Source: Mesostigma viride (Eukaryota > Streptophyta > Mesostigmatophyceae > Mesostigmatales > Mesostigmataceae). Taken from it: 64,000 nt of DNA. The DNA is taken from assembly GCA_009746045.1 (NCBI GenBank), contig RPFO01001837.1, positions 15,001 through 79,000 of the forward strand. The letters are read 5' to 3'. This document shows positions 44,777 to 55,911 of this stretch, in pieces; the first letter of the stretch is position 1; every line of letters starts with the position of its first letter. The notes below the pieces were generated by a model that worked only from the letters and a program-made list of their open reading frames with translations, searched no databases and had not been told where the DNA came from. A program made the position numbers and the translations under genes.

Positions 44777-45690
44777 ATGGTGCAGGAGGAACAACGGCAG
44801 CAGGATTTCCGGTTTCGGCAGTCTGCTGGGGGTTCGATTTCTCCTGAATTACGCCGTGTCGTTCGGGATCTATCTTTGTTGCTTGCAGATCGTCCGCCTG
44901 TAAATCGCAGCTTCGTGCAATTCGTCGACGACCAGGTCGAAGATTGGGAGCGAATTCTGCGACACGTACAAACCATCGTCATTCCGGAGCACCGGAGCAT
45001 CGACGACCTTGAGCAGGAGCTTCACGGGTTGGTCGGCATCCAGACGGTGATTACTGCAGTAGCAGAGCGAGTGCGGACGGAGTTGGCAGCAAGGCGAGGC
45101 GAGGTTGCGGAGGCAGCTGGCGCAGGGCGACACGAGTTTGTGCCGACAGTAGCGGGCGCGGGAGTACCACGTGCTTTCGCAGGCGGCATCGGCGACGAGG
45201 GTGTTGCAGCGGGCCAGTTAGGCGTGAACGACGCGGAGCGGAGCATCACAGGCGGCTTGCAGAGGTCGGGGCGACAGCGGAAGCCATCGCCGGAGGACAC
45301 GCGCGACAAGAGTCGGCAGGTTTCCAGAGCGAGTAAGAGTTCCTTTTCAGGAGCTGCCCCGCCCCTTCGCGTTCGTGTGACGCGTTGGGAGGAGTTTGCA
45401 CCTCTTGGGTACGATAGTGACCTTGAGGTAGGGCAGGGGGTGTCGCTGGGCTAGGCGACGAGACACTTGGCGACCACGAGGTGCCAACGTACAATCCGCG
45501 AGGGCCAACGACGGGTTGTCACCTGTCTACTTTACCAACGGTGACGATTCAGTCATCGCGGGCCGACAGCGGGTCGACGACGGCGCAGCAGGTAGCAGGG
45601 TACCAGAGCTGATTGTGGTGAGCGACAGCGACGACGACAGCGACAAGGAGAACCAGGACGCGCCTGGGGCCAGCCGTGGTGGTCTTGCCT
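44777..45690 (+). pseudogene. Copia-2 ORF1 (frameshifted)
   Basis: Starts MVQEEQRQQDFRFRQSAGG like Copia-1 ORF1. Small indels near 45297 and 45430 shift the frame (a stop at 45454), but the acidic SDSDDDSDKENQDAPG tail is still present in another frame up to 45690. Conservation outside the breaks supports ORF1 as a genuine family protein. Confidence 0.7.
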
Positions 45691-45794
45691 GAGTGGTAAC
45701 ACTTGGCACTTTCTTTTCTTGTTCAGTAGCTTATATTGCTTTAATTGCTGCTTGGCCACTTGGCTGGCTGTAGCAGATCTGAACAGAGGCCATC

Positions 45795-46963
45795 ATGGAG
45801 GATGGAGCTATCAACCAACCAGCGGGCTTTATGGACTTCGGGCGGCGCGGCGCTGGGCTGGATGGACGAGATGGACGCTATGGACGCGGGGGCGGCCAGG
45901 CGCTGGGAGACCAGGCTGAGGTGCCAGATAATCAGAGCCAAGGATCGCAGGGCGGGCAGCACGCGCCAGCCGCAGATCAAGCGGCGCCCAAGCGACCAAC
46001 TGTTGCTGAGGGGTACGCGGTGCTAGGCCAGTTTCAGTCCATCAAGGACAATTGGCAGCCCCGGGATGCTGAGAGGATGTTAGAGGACATGAACTTGTAC
46101 ACGGAGATATACAACGGTGACAAGCTTCGCATCCTGGCGTCTAGTGCCTACATACGGCAGTCGGCGAGGCGGCTGTTCAAGTTTGTTCGGGAGCGACACG
46201 CGGCGGGGGACACCTGGACGGCGTTTATGACGCGACTCAGGTCGTTCCTGAGTGACAAGAGGACCATAGATGGGACCCACCTGAAACAAGAATACCTGGA
46301 CTACAAGCCCATCAAGGGGCAACTAGTGGTCCACGCCTTTGAAGACTTCGTCAAGCTGAGGGAGGACGCCATGGCCAAGGGCTTCTTCGTCGCAGATCGG
46401 ATGGCCATGGGCGACTTTCTCAAGTCGCTGCAACTGGATCCGGTCACCATGGATAATGTGACCATCCACATGCGACAGGTCCATGGCTGGGCAGCCATGA
46501 CGGATCAGTTGTATGAGTGTTTCAGCGGCAAGTACGTGGGGGTAAGCGCCCTCGTCAGAATGATGAGGAGGCCACTGAACCCACGGTTAAGTCCATGAGG
46601 GGATCGGGCCACGGGGGCCCAGCGTCCTCGAGAGGGCCTGAGACCTCTTCAAGGGGTCGAGGAAGGTCCAGGAGGGGGCGTGACAGAAGGGCTGGACGGG
46701 GGACCCCGCCGAAGTCGGGACATCCACAGTCCCAGTTTGACTTCAAGAGGGTGGGTGGTCCTCCCAAGGCTGGGCCCAGCAGTGGGACCTCACGGGACAT
46801 CAGTCAGGTGGAATGTTATTTCTGCCAGGGGAAGGGTCACTTCAGGAATGAGTGTCCCTCGTACCTGAGGCAGGAAGGTCAGAGCAAGCCAGCTCAGGGT
46901 GGCAGCAAGGACAAGGCTGGTCCATCCCAGGACAAGGGCAAGGGCAAGGCTGCTGATCATTGA
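45795..46963 (+). pseudogene. gag: Copia-2 Gag (one frameshift)
   Basis: Matches Copia-1 Gag. A 1-bp loss near 46540 (GTGGGGGTAAG for GTGGGTGGTAAG) splits it into two frames. The zinc knuckle CYFCQGKGHFRNEC and the C-terminus KGKAADH are retained in the second. The N-terminal GRDGR repeat is shorter than in Copia-1. Confidence 0.85.
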
Positions 46964-49900
46964 TTGAGCCTGCACACATCCCTGAACCCTGGAGGGTGCC
47001 CCCAGGGGTGTGTAATGAAGCTGCTAGTGACAGCAGTGAGGGGCAGCCCCATGCTCTAGTGAAAGAGCCTATTGGACACGATGGGGCAAGCTTGGTTACC
47101 ACAGAGAGTATGCCAGCTGTAGCTGCAGTGGTTACTCGCCAACGTGCCCGCCATGGCGGTGCTGAGCCTGAGGTAGGACCTGGTGATGTGGACCCAGGTG
47201 GATCTCAGAAGCATTCTGACCGTGCAGGACTGGCACAGGATGGTCAGGATGAGGATAGGGCTGGAGACAGTCTGACAGGCACGACCCTGGTGCCTCCTGT
47301 ACATAAGGGATCTGTACATACCTTGAGTGCTAATAATGACAATAAAAGGTTTTCTCTCTTGTATGACATTGCCTCAAGGTTGCATACCATGTTTGGCCAT
47401 GCAGCTCAGTCTTTGCAAGTTGCTAGACGGCTGGGAGGAAGTGAGTTGTACTCCATCTGCCAACAGGTTGCTCAAGCTTGCAAGTGCAGGCTAGTTGCTA
47501 GAAAGCCCAAGCAGTCTCATGCCAGGACTCCTATTTTGCAGCCAGGCCATGTGCAGGTAGATATTCAGAGAATCAGGGGTTTGAAGCTGCTGGTGGCAGT
47601 GGACAGATATACCAAGTACAAGACCCTAGAGATCCTGCCTGACATGGAGAAGCCTACATTGATTGCTGCTCTGAAGTTGACAAGGAGCAGGTACCCTGGG
47701 TTGGAGTTGTTGCAGTGTGACATTCAGTTTGAGTGCTGTGAGAACCTGCCAGAGTTTCCAGAGTTGCTGATTACACCCAGGGAGAGCCACGGCCAGCAAG
47801 GGGTGGTGGAGAGAGCCATCCAAGAGATCAAGACTGTGCTGCTGGTGGAGAGGATTCCAAGGACGTCATCTGCCATTGTGACATCTGCATGGCTACGTTC
47901 TGTGGAGGACAGGCTGAACCTGAGGACTCCCATGTTCTTTGGTGACATTGCCATCAATCCTCTTATGCTGCATACCAGGATGCTGCCAGCTGATGCTGAG
48001 CAGGCATGGAAGGAGAAGCTAGAGGCCAAGTTCCTCAAGCTGAGGCAGAAAGACAAGGGCTGGAGTGTCCTAGAACCTAACGTTGGACAACAGGTTGTTG
48101 TGTGGAAGGAACCAAGCTTTCCAGGGAAACGTGGCAGCTGGCATGATGGGGTGGTGACCCGAGTAGAAGCCGCTGGCCATAAGTGCTGGGTGGCCATTGA
48201 TGGCTCCCAAGCAGTGCACCGTCTGTCCTGGTCAAAGATCCGTCCCCGGGGAGGTAATCAAGGAGACCTCTTCCAGGTGCCCGCTGGTGTACAAGGCGGG
48301 GGTGACGTGGAGCTTCCTGATCAGGGTGCTACAGCTGTATCGAGCCCTCAGGGTGACCCTGGCCCGGCCCCTGGGGTACCTTCACATACGGTGGTTGGGC
48401 AAGCAGGCGGACAGGCTGCACCTCCGGAACGGCCCGACACCAGGCCTAGGGGTGTGCGTCTATCAGATATTGTACAGGCTTTGCAAAGAGCCAAGAAGGA
48501 GCCTAAGGTGTCCAAGCTTGTCCAGTTGGATGAACCTGAGGTAGCTGCCATGGAGATAGATACCAATGCACAGGTTTCTGTCATGGGACCTCAGCATACA
48601 GGAGAACTGCTGGTCGGAGAACCAAGTTGCCCCTGGGTGTCTGATTTCAGTGGTAGGACGCATCTAAGGGTGTTGGGAGAGGTTACTGCCCCTGTCATGG
48701 GTGTGGATGTGACCTTCCTTGTCCTAGAGGACTATGATGGCCCTGTGATTTTGGGTCAGAATTTTCTGGGCAATCCTGGGATTTCTATCAGAGCTACAGC
48801 TCTGAGAAGAGATGGCTGGGGGATGATTCCCCTAGAAAATTTCAGGACAACATTTCCAGTCAGGTGCAGGGCCAAGCCGGTCAAGGGTGTAAAATGGGAT
48901 GAAGGGGAGGTGCCCCCAGCGGCCAGTTTGGTGATTCCAGCTGTGTTGCACCCCAGCAGTATTGGCATAACTCACAGGAGCCTTGCTGCACACTCTCCTT
49001 TGACATATGACCAGCTGGTCCAAGAGATGAGCTCGCCTACTTTGTTTGAGGCTTGGAAGCTCGCCTTCTCCAAGGCATTGGAGGAGTGGTTGCAGTTTGA
49101 GTGTGCTGCACCAACAGACAGACGTCCCCCAGCATCAAGGAAGCTTGCTTTGAGATTTGTGCTGAAGAGGAAGGTTGTGGATGAGGTATCAGTGCCCCAT
49201 GTCAGGCCTGTCCTGAATGAGTATCACGGCACGGGGAGTCTGCCAGGAGAGGAGCTATACACGCCAGGGATGCTACACGACACATGGAGAATTTTGCTAT
49301 GTCTCTACGTGGGGTTGCTGAACAGGGGAGCAGCTATGTCATCAGTGCTGCTGGACTTCAAGAGGGCATTTTTAAAATCTGATCCAGAAGTGGCCAGGAG
49401 GGTGTGGAAGCAGGATGAGCCTTACTGTGTTGAGGTGCCTGCCATCTGGAAGCTGGAGCTGCATCAACAATTCCTGGTTATTCTGAAGGGCCTGGAAGGA
49501 CTCAGGTCGAGCCCAATCATCTGGAGACTCACGCTGCAGGAAGCTCTGATCAGTGAGTGTGGCTTGAGAGTGTCTTCAGTTGATCCCTGTTTGCTGCTGG
49601 CCCAATGGGAGGGTCTGCCAGTGTATGCTAGTTTGCATGGAGATGATCTGCATTTGCTAGCCCCCACGACCTGGCTGAAGAAGTTTATTCCTGTCATCAG
49701 TGGCAAGTTTTCACTGGGCAAGGAGCTGTGGCAGGAGCCCAACAAGCCTGTAGTGTTCTGTGGAATGCAGGCTACCCTGTTCAGGAGGGACGGGGAGTGG
49801 AGTATCAGGCTTCAGGCTGGAGGAGATTATAAACAGACCATTGTGAAGGCCTTGCCAGAGAAGATCACCCAGGCTGCAGGACCTGAGTTGAGAGGCATGT

Positions 49901-50553
49901 GGGCCTGGTTTGCCAGCATCTGTGGTCCGTCTTTGATGGTCCATAGCAGAATGCCTGATGAGGTGCTTGAGGATGAGAAGCCTCGAGTCATAGCCCGGTT
50001 GGTGGAGAGTACCCCTGATCTGATTTTGTCTGGGATTGACTTTACCCAGCCTATCACCTTGGAGATCTTTGTTGACAGTTCCATGGATGCTCGCCAGGTT
50101 ACCAAGGTCAGGGGGAGATCTGCTGCTCTGTTTGCTTTTTATCAGAGCAGGGCAAGTTTGTTCAGCTGGTACAGCAGACTGCAGAAGAGGGTCTGTATCA
50201 GTTCAGATGTGGCAGAATGCAGGGCCATATGCGAGGGGATCCAGTCCAGCCTGTACATAAAGGAGTTAATGCTGGAGCTGGCTTCAGTTACCCCTTGGAC
50301 CTTGCAGATGGAGACGTTGTTGCTAACAGACAGCATGGGTATGGTCCAGTTTGTTCACAAGCAGCTGGCCAGGAGCCGGGACCTGGATTATTTGTTGCTG
50401 AAGGAGTTGGCCAGTTTGGTTGACTTGAAGCATATCCCTGGCGAGGAGAACCCTGCTGATGCATTGACAAAGCTGCCACACAAGGCCCCAGCCCAGTACA
50501 ATGTACTGAGGAAGCTCATGAATGCTGACTGTCAAGTCGGTCTATCTGTCTAA
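46957..50553 (+). CDS. pol: Copia-2 Pol: INT-PR-RT-RNaseH
   Basis: Residues are numbered from 46960 (1197 aa). Integrase zinc region: His 142/147 and Cys about 167-178. Integrase core: Asp201 (VQVDIQ), Asp254 (LLQCDIQ), Glu284 (VVERAIQ). SH3-like domain about 370-425. A retropepsin-like domain follows: Asp534 in EIDTNAQVSVMG and VILGQNFLG near 596-604. RT has Asp799 in LLDFKRAFLKSD and HGDD at 893-896 where Copia usually has YVDD. RNase H has Asp1039 in IFVDSSMD and ends ADALTKLPHK. Protease between integrase and RT is not the Copia order. The frame begins in -1 relative to gag because a C after the gag TGA in Copia-1 is missing here. Confidence 0.9.
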   Translation, partial: SLIEPAHIPEPWRVPPGVCNEAASDSSEGQPHALVKEPIGHDGASLVTTESMPAVAAVVTRQRARHGGAEPEVGPGDVDPGGSQKHSDRAGLAQDGQDEDRAGDSLTGTTLVPPVHKGSVHTLSANNDNKRFSLLYDIASRLHTMFGHAAQSLQVARRLGGSELYSICQQVAQACKCRLVARKPKQSHARTPILQPGHVQVDIQRIRGLKLLVAVDRYTKYKTLEILPDMEKPTLIAALKLTRSRYPGLELLQCDIQFECCENLPEFPELLITPRESHGQQGVVERAIQEIKTVLLVERIPRTSSAIVTSAWLRSVEDRLNLRTPMFFGDIAINPLMLHTRMLPADAEQAWKEKLEAKFLKLRQKDKGWSVLEPNVGQQVVVWKEPSFPGKRGSWHDGVVTRVEAAGHKCWVAIDGSQAVHRLSWSKIRPRGGNQGDLFQVPAGVQGGGDVELPDQGATAVSSPQGDPGPAPGVPSHTVVGQAGGQAAPPERPDTRPRGVRLSDIVQALQRAKKEPKVSKLVQLDEPEVAAMEIDTNAQVSVMGPQHTGELLVGEPSCPWVSDFSGRTHLRVLGEVTAPVMGVDVTFLVLEDYDGPVILGQNFLGNPGISIRATALRRDGWGMIPLENFRTTFPVRCRAKPVKGVKWDEGEVPPAASLVIPAVLHPSSIGITHRSLAAHSPLTYDQLVQEMSSPTLFEAWKLAFSKALEEWLQFECAAPTDRRPPASRKLALRFVLKRKVVDEVSVPHVRPVLNEYHGTGSLPGEELYTPGMLHDTWRILLCLYVGLLNRGAAMSSVLLDFKRAFLKSDPEVARRVWKQDEPYCVEVPAIWKLELHQQFLVILKGLEGLRSSPIIWRLTLQEALISECGLRVSSVDPCLLLAQWEGLPVYASLHGDDLHLLAPTTWLKKFIPVISGKFSLGKELWQEPNKPVVFCGMQATLFRRDGEWSIRLQAGGDYKQTIVKALPEKITQAAGPELRGMWAWFASICGPSLMVHSRMPDEVLEDEKPRVIARLVESTPDLILSGIDFTQPITLEIFVDSSMDARQVTKVRGRSAALFAFYQSRASLFSWYSRLQKRVCISSDVAECRAICEGIQSSLYIKELMLELASVTPWTLQMETLLLTDSMGMVQFVHKQLARSRDLDYLLLKELASLVDLKHIPGEENPADALTKLPHKAPAQYNVLRKLMNADCQVGLSV

Positions 50554-51301
50554 AAGCTGAGAGCTGGGTGCTTAAGTCTCTGGATATCAGGCTGGGAGCT
50601 TGATTGTACATAATCCTGAGCACACCTTGAGGGGTGAGACATGTCTCTGGTGTGGGAATGTCTGACATTGTCTCTGATGGAGAGATGTCTATCTGGGGTT
50701 TTCATCTCAGTCTGAGGTTTCCCCAGATCTGTGGTTTGTGGGCGGGGTTCGATTCCCTGGTGCCGTCTTAAGGCGGAGTTTCACGGACTGGCTGACCCAT
50801 CCACCATGCTGGTGAGGTGGCGACAGGTCCCCTGATTTTCCACGGTTGGAACGAGTATAGGAGCTTGTGTTTTGCATGTGCTTCGCGTAGATGTTGTGTC
50901 TGGTTCGATAAGGGGCAGCAGACCGGCGCCGACTCCCGTCTGGGGGTCAGCAATGTTTTCTGATGAGCTGTTGTGGGTGATCTGTGGGGTTTCGCCTAAG
51001 GTCCTGAAGGTTGTACATACTTCTCAAGTTCTTAACTGAACACCTATGGGCTGCCACAGTTGGCCAACCTCTTGTACATGGGTAACACAACGAGCCTCCC
51101 GTGAAGGGATAGGGACTCATTGTAATTTGTTTGTGCTCCTGAGCCAGTATGGGTGCTATGTACATATAATAAGGAATCCAAGCTGACTGTCATGCCCAGC
51201 GGGTTGTGACTTGTAGTCTGGGGAGGATATCCAGTACCCATTGTGTGTGTTTGTATGTAGACTTGTGTGAGCTGCTACAGCTCAAGAAAAGAAAGGATTG
51301 G
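50554..51301 (+). other. Copia-2 3' untranslated region
   Basis: Non-coding. It contains GGGGTTCGATTCCC at about 50742-50755, a match to the tRNA B-box consensus, and the polypurine tract before the LTR. It is shared with Copia-1 (54011-54780), which carries an extra inverted copy of about 61 bp. Confidence 0.7.
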
Positions 51302-51996
51302 AGTTAACGCCAAGCGCATTGGCGTGATCCTGATTCGGCATATCTCTGCGATTCCAGCGGCACCGGAACGAGTTCATTCCGACAAGTATCAAGAAAGTTA
51401 TGGCGTTCCGACTTCCCGGTCGCGCGCGAGCGCGAGCCGGCTGTTCTTCTAAGTCGGACGTGAATATTTGCCGACGACATATGGGGTCGACAGTAATTCC
51501 TGGGCTGACAGGAATTAGGTGCTGTACCTACGACGGTATTGGATTAATACGTCGTACGCAGGAAATAGGAACCTTAACCTGTGGTCTGTTGGTACCGCAG
51601 GCTTAGTCCTGGACTTCTAGGTGCAGATGCAATAGTCACTGTGGACTGTGCTCTGTGGTCACTGTGCCTGTATGGCAGACCTACTGTATAGGAGTGGGCG
51701 CTGTACAGGTAGTGAATACTGTACCGGGGGTGTTATTACTGAGCAGGCCTGCTAGGCTGCTCAGGACTAGCAAGCACAGTGCACAAGTATATAAACAATA
51801 GGCCAGTGCCAAATGGGCATCTCTTGCGAGCCCGCCTCACGTGTTGTGCCTTGACTTGGCAAGCTCGTGTGCAAGCCTCAAGTGTTGAGCGCTGTAAACA
51901 TTATCCGATTTAACAAAGCTCCGTTTCCAACCATATTCACACATTGCTGCATTGCAACCATATCCTTCACATTGCGTGTGCGAAGAAAGCTTAACT
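51302..51996 (+). repeat. Copia-2 3' LTR
   Basis: 695 bp; TATATAAA at 51788-51795; ends GCTTAACT followed by CCCAC. Confidence 0.93.
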
Positions 51997-52001
51997 CCCA
52001 C

Positions 52002-52292
52002 TTCTCCATTACAATATAATTATCCATCTGGCCGTGTACAGGCAAAGATCCCCGAAGTAACTTACTGAAACGTATCTTACAGCATCGGATCACTGGCACC
52101 TAATCTACAGGTGGTAGATTACCAACCAAGACCCGTCGCGGTAATTTACTCTGTCGGTAATTAATGTACTACCAAAGATGTGCAGTCGTAACGTTACTCT
52201 TACTTACGGCTAGTAAAATTACTACGTAGGATGATAGGTAGTAATGATTACGGCGTTGGATCTCACGCCTCGTATCTAGGTAGTAAGATAAG
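52002..52292. other. CACTA-1 right subterminal region
   Basis: Non-coding, with scattered GGTAGTAA and TAATTTAC motifs that echo the left array in inverted orientation. Confidence 0.6.
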
Positions 52293-52348
52293 ACCTCGTA
52301 ATTTACGCCTCGGATCCTTTTTACTACCCTCGGACGAAAAGTATAGTG
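52293..52348 (-). repeat. CACTA-1 right terminal inverted repeat
   Basis: 56 bp, the perfect inverse of 30478-30533. Confidence 0.93.
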
Positions 52349-52350
52349 CA

Positions 52351-54010
52351 CCCCAGCAGTATTGGCATAACTCACAGGAGCCTTGCTGCACACTCTCCTT
52401 TGACATATGACCAGCTGGTCCAAGAGATGAGCTCGCCTACTTTGTTTGAGGCTTGGAAGCTCGCCTTCTCCAAGGCATTGGAGGAGTGGTTGCAGTTTGA
52501 GTGTGCTGCACCAACAGACAGACGTTCCCCAGCATCAAGGAAGCTTGCTTTGAGATTTGTGCTGAAGAGGAAGGTTGTGGATGAGGTATCAGTGCCCCAT
52601 GTCAGGCCTGTCCTGAATGAGTATCACGGCACGGGGAGTCTGCCAGGAGAGGAGCTGTACACGCCAGGGATGCTACACGACACATGGAGAATTTTGCTAT
52701 GTCTCTACGTGGGGTTGCTTAACAGGGGAGCAGCTATGTCATCAGTGCTGCTGGACTTCAAGAGGGCATTTTTAAAATCTGATCCAGAAGTGGCCAGGAG
52801 GGTGTGGAAGCAGGATGAGCCTTACTGTGTTGAGGTGCCTGCCATCTGGAAGCTGGAGCTGCATCAACAATTCCTGGTTATTCTGAAGGGCCTGGAAGGA
52901 CTCAGGTCGAGCCCAATCATCTGGAGACTCACGCTGCAGGAAGCTCTGATCAGTGAGTGTGGCTTGAGAGTGTCTTCAGTTGATCCCTGTTTGCTGCTGG
53001 CCCAATGGGAGGGTCTGCCAGTGTATGCTAGTTTGCATGGAGATGATCTGCATTTGCTAGCCCCCACGACCTGGCTGAAGAAGTTTATTCCTGTCATCAT
53101 CAGTGGCAAGTTTTCACTGGGCAAGGAGCTGTGGCAGGAGCCCAACAAGCCTGTAGTGTTCTGTGGAATGCAGGCTACCCTGTTCAGGAGGGACGGGGAG
53201 TGGAGTATCAGGCTTCAGGCTGGAGGAGATTATAAACAGACCATTGTGAAGGCCTTGCCAGAGAAGATCACCCAGGCTGCAGGACCTGAGTTGAGAGGCA
53301 TGTGGGCCTGGTTTGCCAGCATCTGTGGTCCGTCTTTGATGGTCCATAGCAGAATGCCTGATGAGGTGCTTGAGGATGAGAAGCCTCGAGTCATAGCCCG
53401 GTTGGTGGAGAGTACCCCTGATCTGATTTTGTCTGGGATTGACTTTGCCCAGCCTATCACCTTGGAGATCTTTGTTGACAGTTCCATGGATGCTCGCCAG
53501 GTTACCAAGGTCAGGGGGAGATCTGCTGCTCTGTTTGCTTTTTATCAGAGCAGGGCAAGTTTGTTCAGCTGGTACAGCAGACTGCAGAAGAGGGTCTGTA
53601 TCAGTTCAGATGTGGCAGAATGCAGGGCCATATGCGAGGGGATCCAGTCCAGCCTGTACATAAAGGAGTTAATGCTGGAGCTGGCTTCAGTTACCCCTTG
53701 GACCTTGCAGATGGAGACGTTGTTGCTAACAGACAGCATGGGTATGGTCCAGTTTGTTCACAAGCAGCTGGCCAGAAGCCGGGACCTGGATTATTTGCTG
53801 CTGAAGGAGTTGGCCAGTTTGGTTGACTTGAAGCATATCCCTGGCGAGGAGAACCCTGCTGATGCATTGACAAAGCTGCCACACAAGGCCCCAGCCCAGT
53901 ACAATGTACTGAGGAAGCTCATGAATGCTGACTGCATGTCAAGTCGGTCTATCTGTCTAAAAGACATGAGCTGGGTGCTTAAGTCTCTGGATATCAGGCT
54001 GGGAGCTTGA
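52351..54010 (+). pseudogene. pol: Copia-1 pol, part 3 (RT and RNase H)
   Basis: Continues in register from 30477 (HPSSIGITHRSLAAHSPLT). RT has LLDFKRAFLKSD and HGDDLHLL; RNase H has IFVDSSMDARQ and PGEENPADALTKLPHK. Nearly identical to Copia-2. The C-terminus differs because of a small insertion (CATGTC-type) and extends to IRLGA. Intact as a segment but separated from the rest of pol by the insertions. Confidence 0.88.
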
Positions 54011-54780
54011 TTGTACATAATCCTGAGCACACCTTGAGGGGTGAGACATGTCTCTGGTGTGGGAATGTCTGACATTGTCTCTGATGGAGAAATGTCTATC
54101 TGGGGTTTTCATCTCAGTCTGAGGTTTCCCCAGATCTGTGGTTTGTGGCCACAAACCACAGATCTGGGGAAACCTCAGACTGAGATGAAAACCCCAGATA
54201 GACATTTCTTCGCCCGGGCGGGGTTCGATTCCCTGGTGCCGTTGGGTTAAGGCGGAGTTTCACGGACTGGCTGACCCATCCACCATGCTGGTGAGGTGGC
54301 GACAGGTCCCCTGATTTTCCACGGTTGGAACGAGTATAGGAGCTTGTGTTTTGCATGTGCTTCGCGTAGATGTTGTGTCTGGTTCGATAAGGGGCAGCAG
54401 ACCGGCGCCGACTCCCGTCTGGGGGTCAGCAATGTTTTCTGATGAGCTGTTGTGGGTGATCTGTGGGGTTTCGCCTAAGGTCCTGAAGGTTGTACATACT
54501 TCTCAAGTTCTTAACTGAACACCTATGGGCTGCCACAGTTGGCCAACCTCTTGTACATGGGTAACACAACGAGCCTCCCGTGAAGGGATAGGGACTCATT
54601 GTAATTTGTTTGTGCTCCTGAGCCAGTATGGGTGCTATGTACATATAATAAGGAATCCAAGCTGACTGTCATGCCCAGCGGGTTGTGACTTGTAGTCGAG
54701 GGAGGATGTCCAGTACCCATTGTGTGTGTTTGTATGTAGACTTGTGTGAGCTGCTACAGCTCAAGAAAAGAAAGGATTGG
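54011..54780 (+). other. Copia-1 3' untranslated region
   Basis: Colinear with the Copia-2 3' UTR except for a perfect 61-bp palindrome at 54088-54209 (no spacer). It includes the B-box-like GGGGTTCGATTCCC at about 54220-54233 and the polypurine tract before 54781. Confidence 0.75.
54088..54209. repeat. Perfect inverted repeat, 61-bp arms
   Basis: The left arm 54088-54148 is the exact reverse complement of 54149-54209. Copia-2 has only the left arm. Confidence 0.97.
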
Positions 54781-55482
54781 AGTTAACGCCAAGCGCATTG
54801 GCGTGATCCTGATTCGGCATTTCTCTGCGATTCCAGCGGCACCGGAACGAGTTCATTCCGACAAGTATCAAGAAAGTTATGGCGTTCCGACTTCCCGGTA
54901 GCGCGCGAGCGCGAGCCGGCTGTTCTTCTAAGTCGGACGTGAATATTTGCCGACGACATATGGGGTCGACAGTAATTCCTGGGCTGACAGGAATTAGGTG
55001 CTGAGCCTACGACGGTATTGGGTTAATACGTCGTACGCAGGAAATAGGAACCTTAACCTGTGGTCTGGTGGTACCGCAGGCCTAGTCCTGGACTTCTAGG
55101 TGCAGATGCAATAATCACTGTGGTGACTGTACTCTGTGGTCACTGTGCCTGTATGGCAGACCTACTGTATAGGAACTGGGCGCTGTACAGGTAGTGAATA
55201 CTGTACCGGGGGTGTTATTACTGAGCAGGCCTCCTAGGCTGCTCAGGACTAGCAAGCACAGTGCACAAGTATATAAACAATAGGCCAGTGCCAATTGGGC
55301 ATCTCTTGCGACTCAGCCCGCCTCACGTGTTGTGCCTTGACTTGGCAAACGCGTGTACAAGCCTCAAGTGTGTGAGCGCTGTAACATTATCCAATTTTAA
55401 CAAAGCTCCGTTTCCAACCATATTCACACATTGCTGCATTGCAACCATATCCTTCACATTGCGTTTGCTAGGAACGTTAACT
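54781..55482 (+). repeat. Copia-1 3' LTR
   Basis: 702 bp, AGTTAACGCC to GAACGTTAACT, followed by GGCAG. It is the only complete LTR of Copia-1, and includes the 80-bp segment lost from the 5' LTR. Confidence 0.93.
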
Positions 55483-55570
55483 GGCAGAGCGCAGCAGGGG
55501 GGAAACCGGTATACCGTGGAGGCCGGGGGGTGCGCGGTCATCCACGTTGACCACAAGCCCTGACATGCAG
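55483..55570 (+). pseudogene. Continuation of the LINE ORF1-like fragment
   Basis: After the GGCAG duplication the pre-insertion sequence resumes and stays open for about 25 codons in the frame of 6788-6930. It has no recognisable motif of its own. Confidence 0.35.
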
Positions 55571-55911
55571 GCACCTCCTGCCACCTCGATTGCATGCCTA
55601 GGGAATATATACCAACTGGTACTTGTAGATTAGTCAGGCCTAGCCTACTAGCATGTGGCCTAGGCGCATGTGTGCCCATTATTGGGGCCCCCCATGGATG
55701 ATGCCTTCAGAATTTTAATGCCAAGCCATGCCTATAATGGGACCCCCCATGGATGTTGCATTAATTAAGAATTTAGCCATGCTATGCCTATCTATGCAGA
55801 GAGACGCTCGAGCGACAGAGATCTCTGTTGAGACGCCATGCCCTAGCTCTTAGTATAGCCATGCGACCAAGTATTTCTCTCTCAAACGCACGCGCAAGCT
55901 TCTCGGAATTC
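55571..55911. other. Unassigned DNA
   Basis: Two similar GGGCCCCCCATGGATG/GGGACCCCCCATGGATG stretches (about 55684 and 55739) suggest a short degenerate tandem repeat. No gene. Confidence 0.3.

Larger units (their letters stand above)
43991..51996 (+). mobile_element. Copia-2: complete copia-like LTR retrotransposon
   Basis: 8006 bp, LTRs 43991-44683 and 51302-51996, ends AGTTAACG and TTAACT, flanked by CCCAC. A polypurine tract (AAGAAAAGAAAGGATTGG, about 51281-51300) directly precedes the 3' LTR. Coding order is ORF1, gag, pol. It is the same family as Copia-1 but with frameshifts in ORF1 and gag; pol is intact at 1197 codons. It lies within CACTA-1, so it inserted after or together with that element. 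Confidence 0.95.

Noticed and set aside
50735-50765. tRNA gene
   Set aside because: Only the B-box/T-arm consensus is present; there is no acceptor stem pairing, D arm or anticodon arm around it.
51400-51606. 68-69 codon frame inside the Copia LTRs
   Set aside because: It lies in U3, its end differs between LTR copies, and it breaks in the Copia-1 LTRs.
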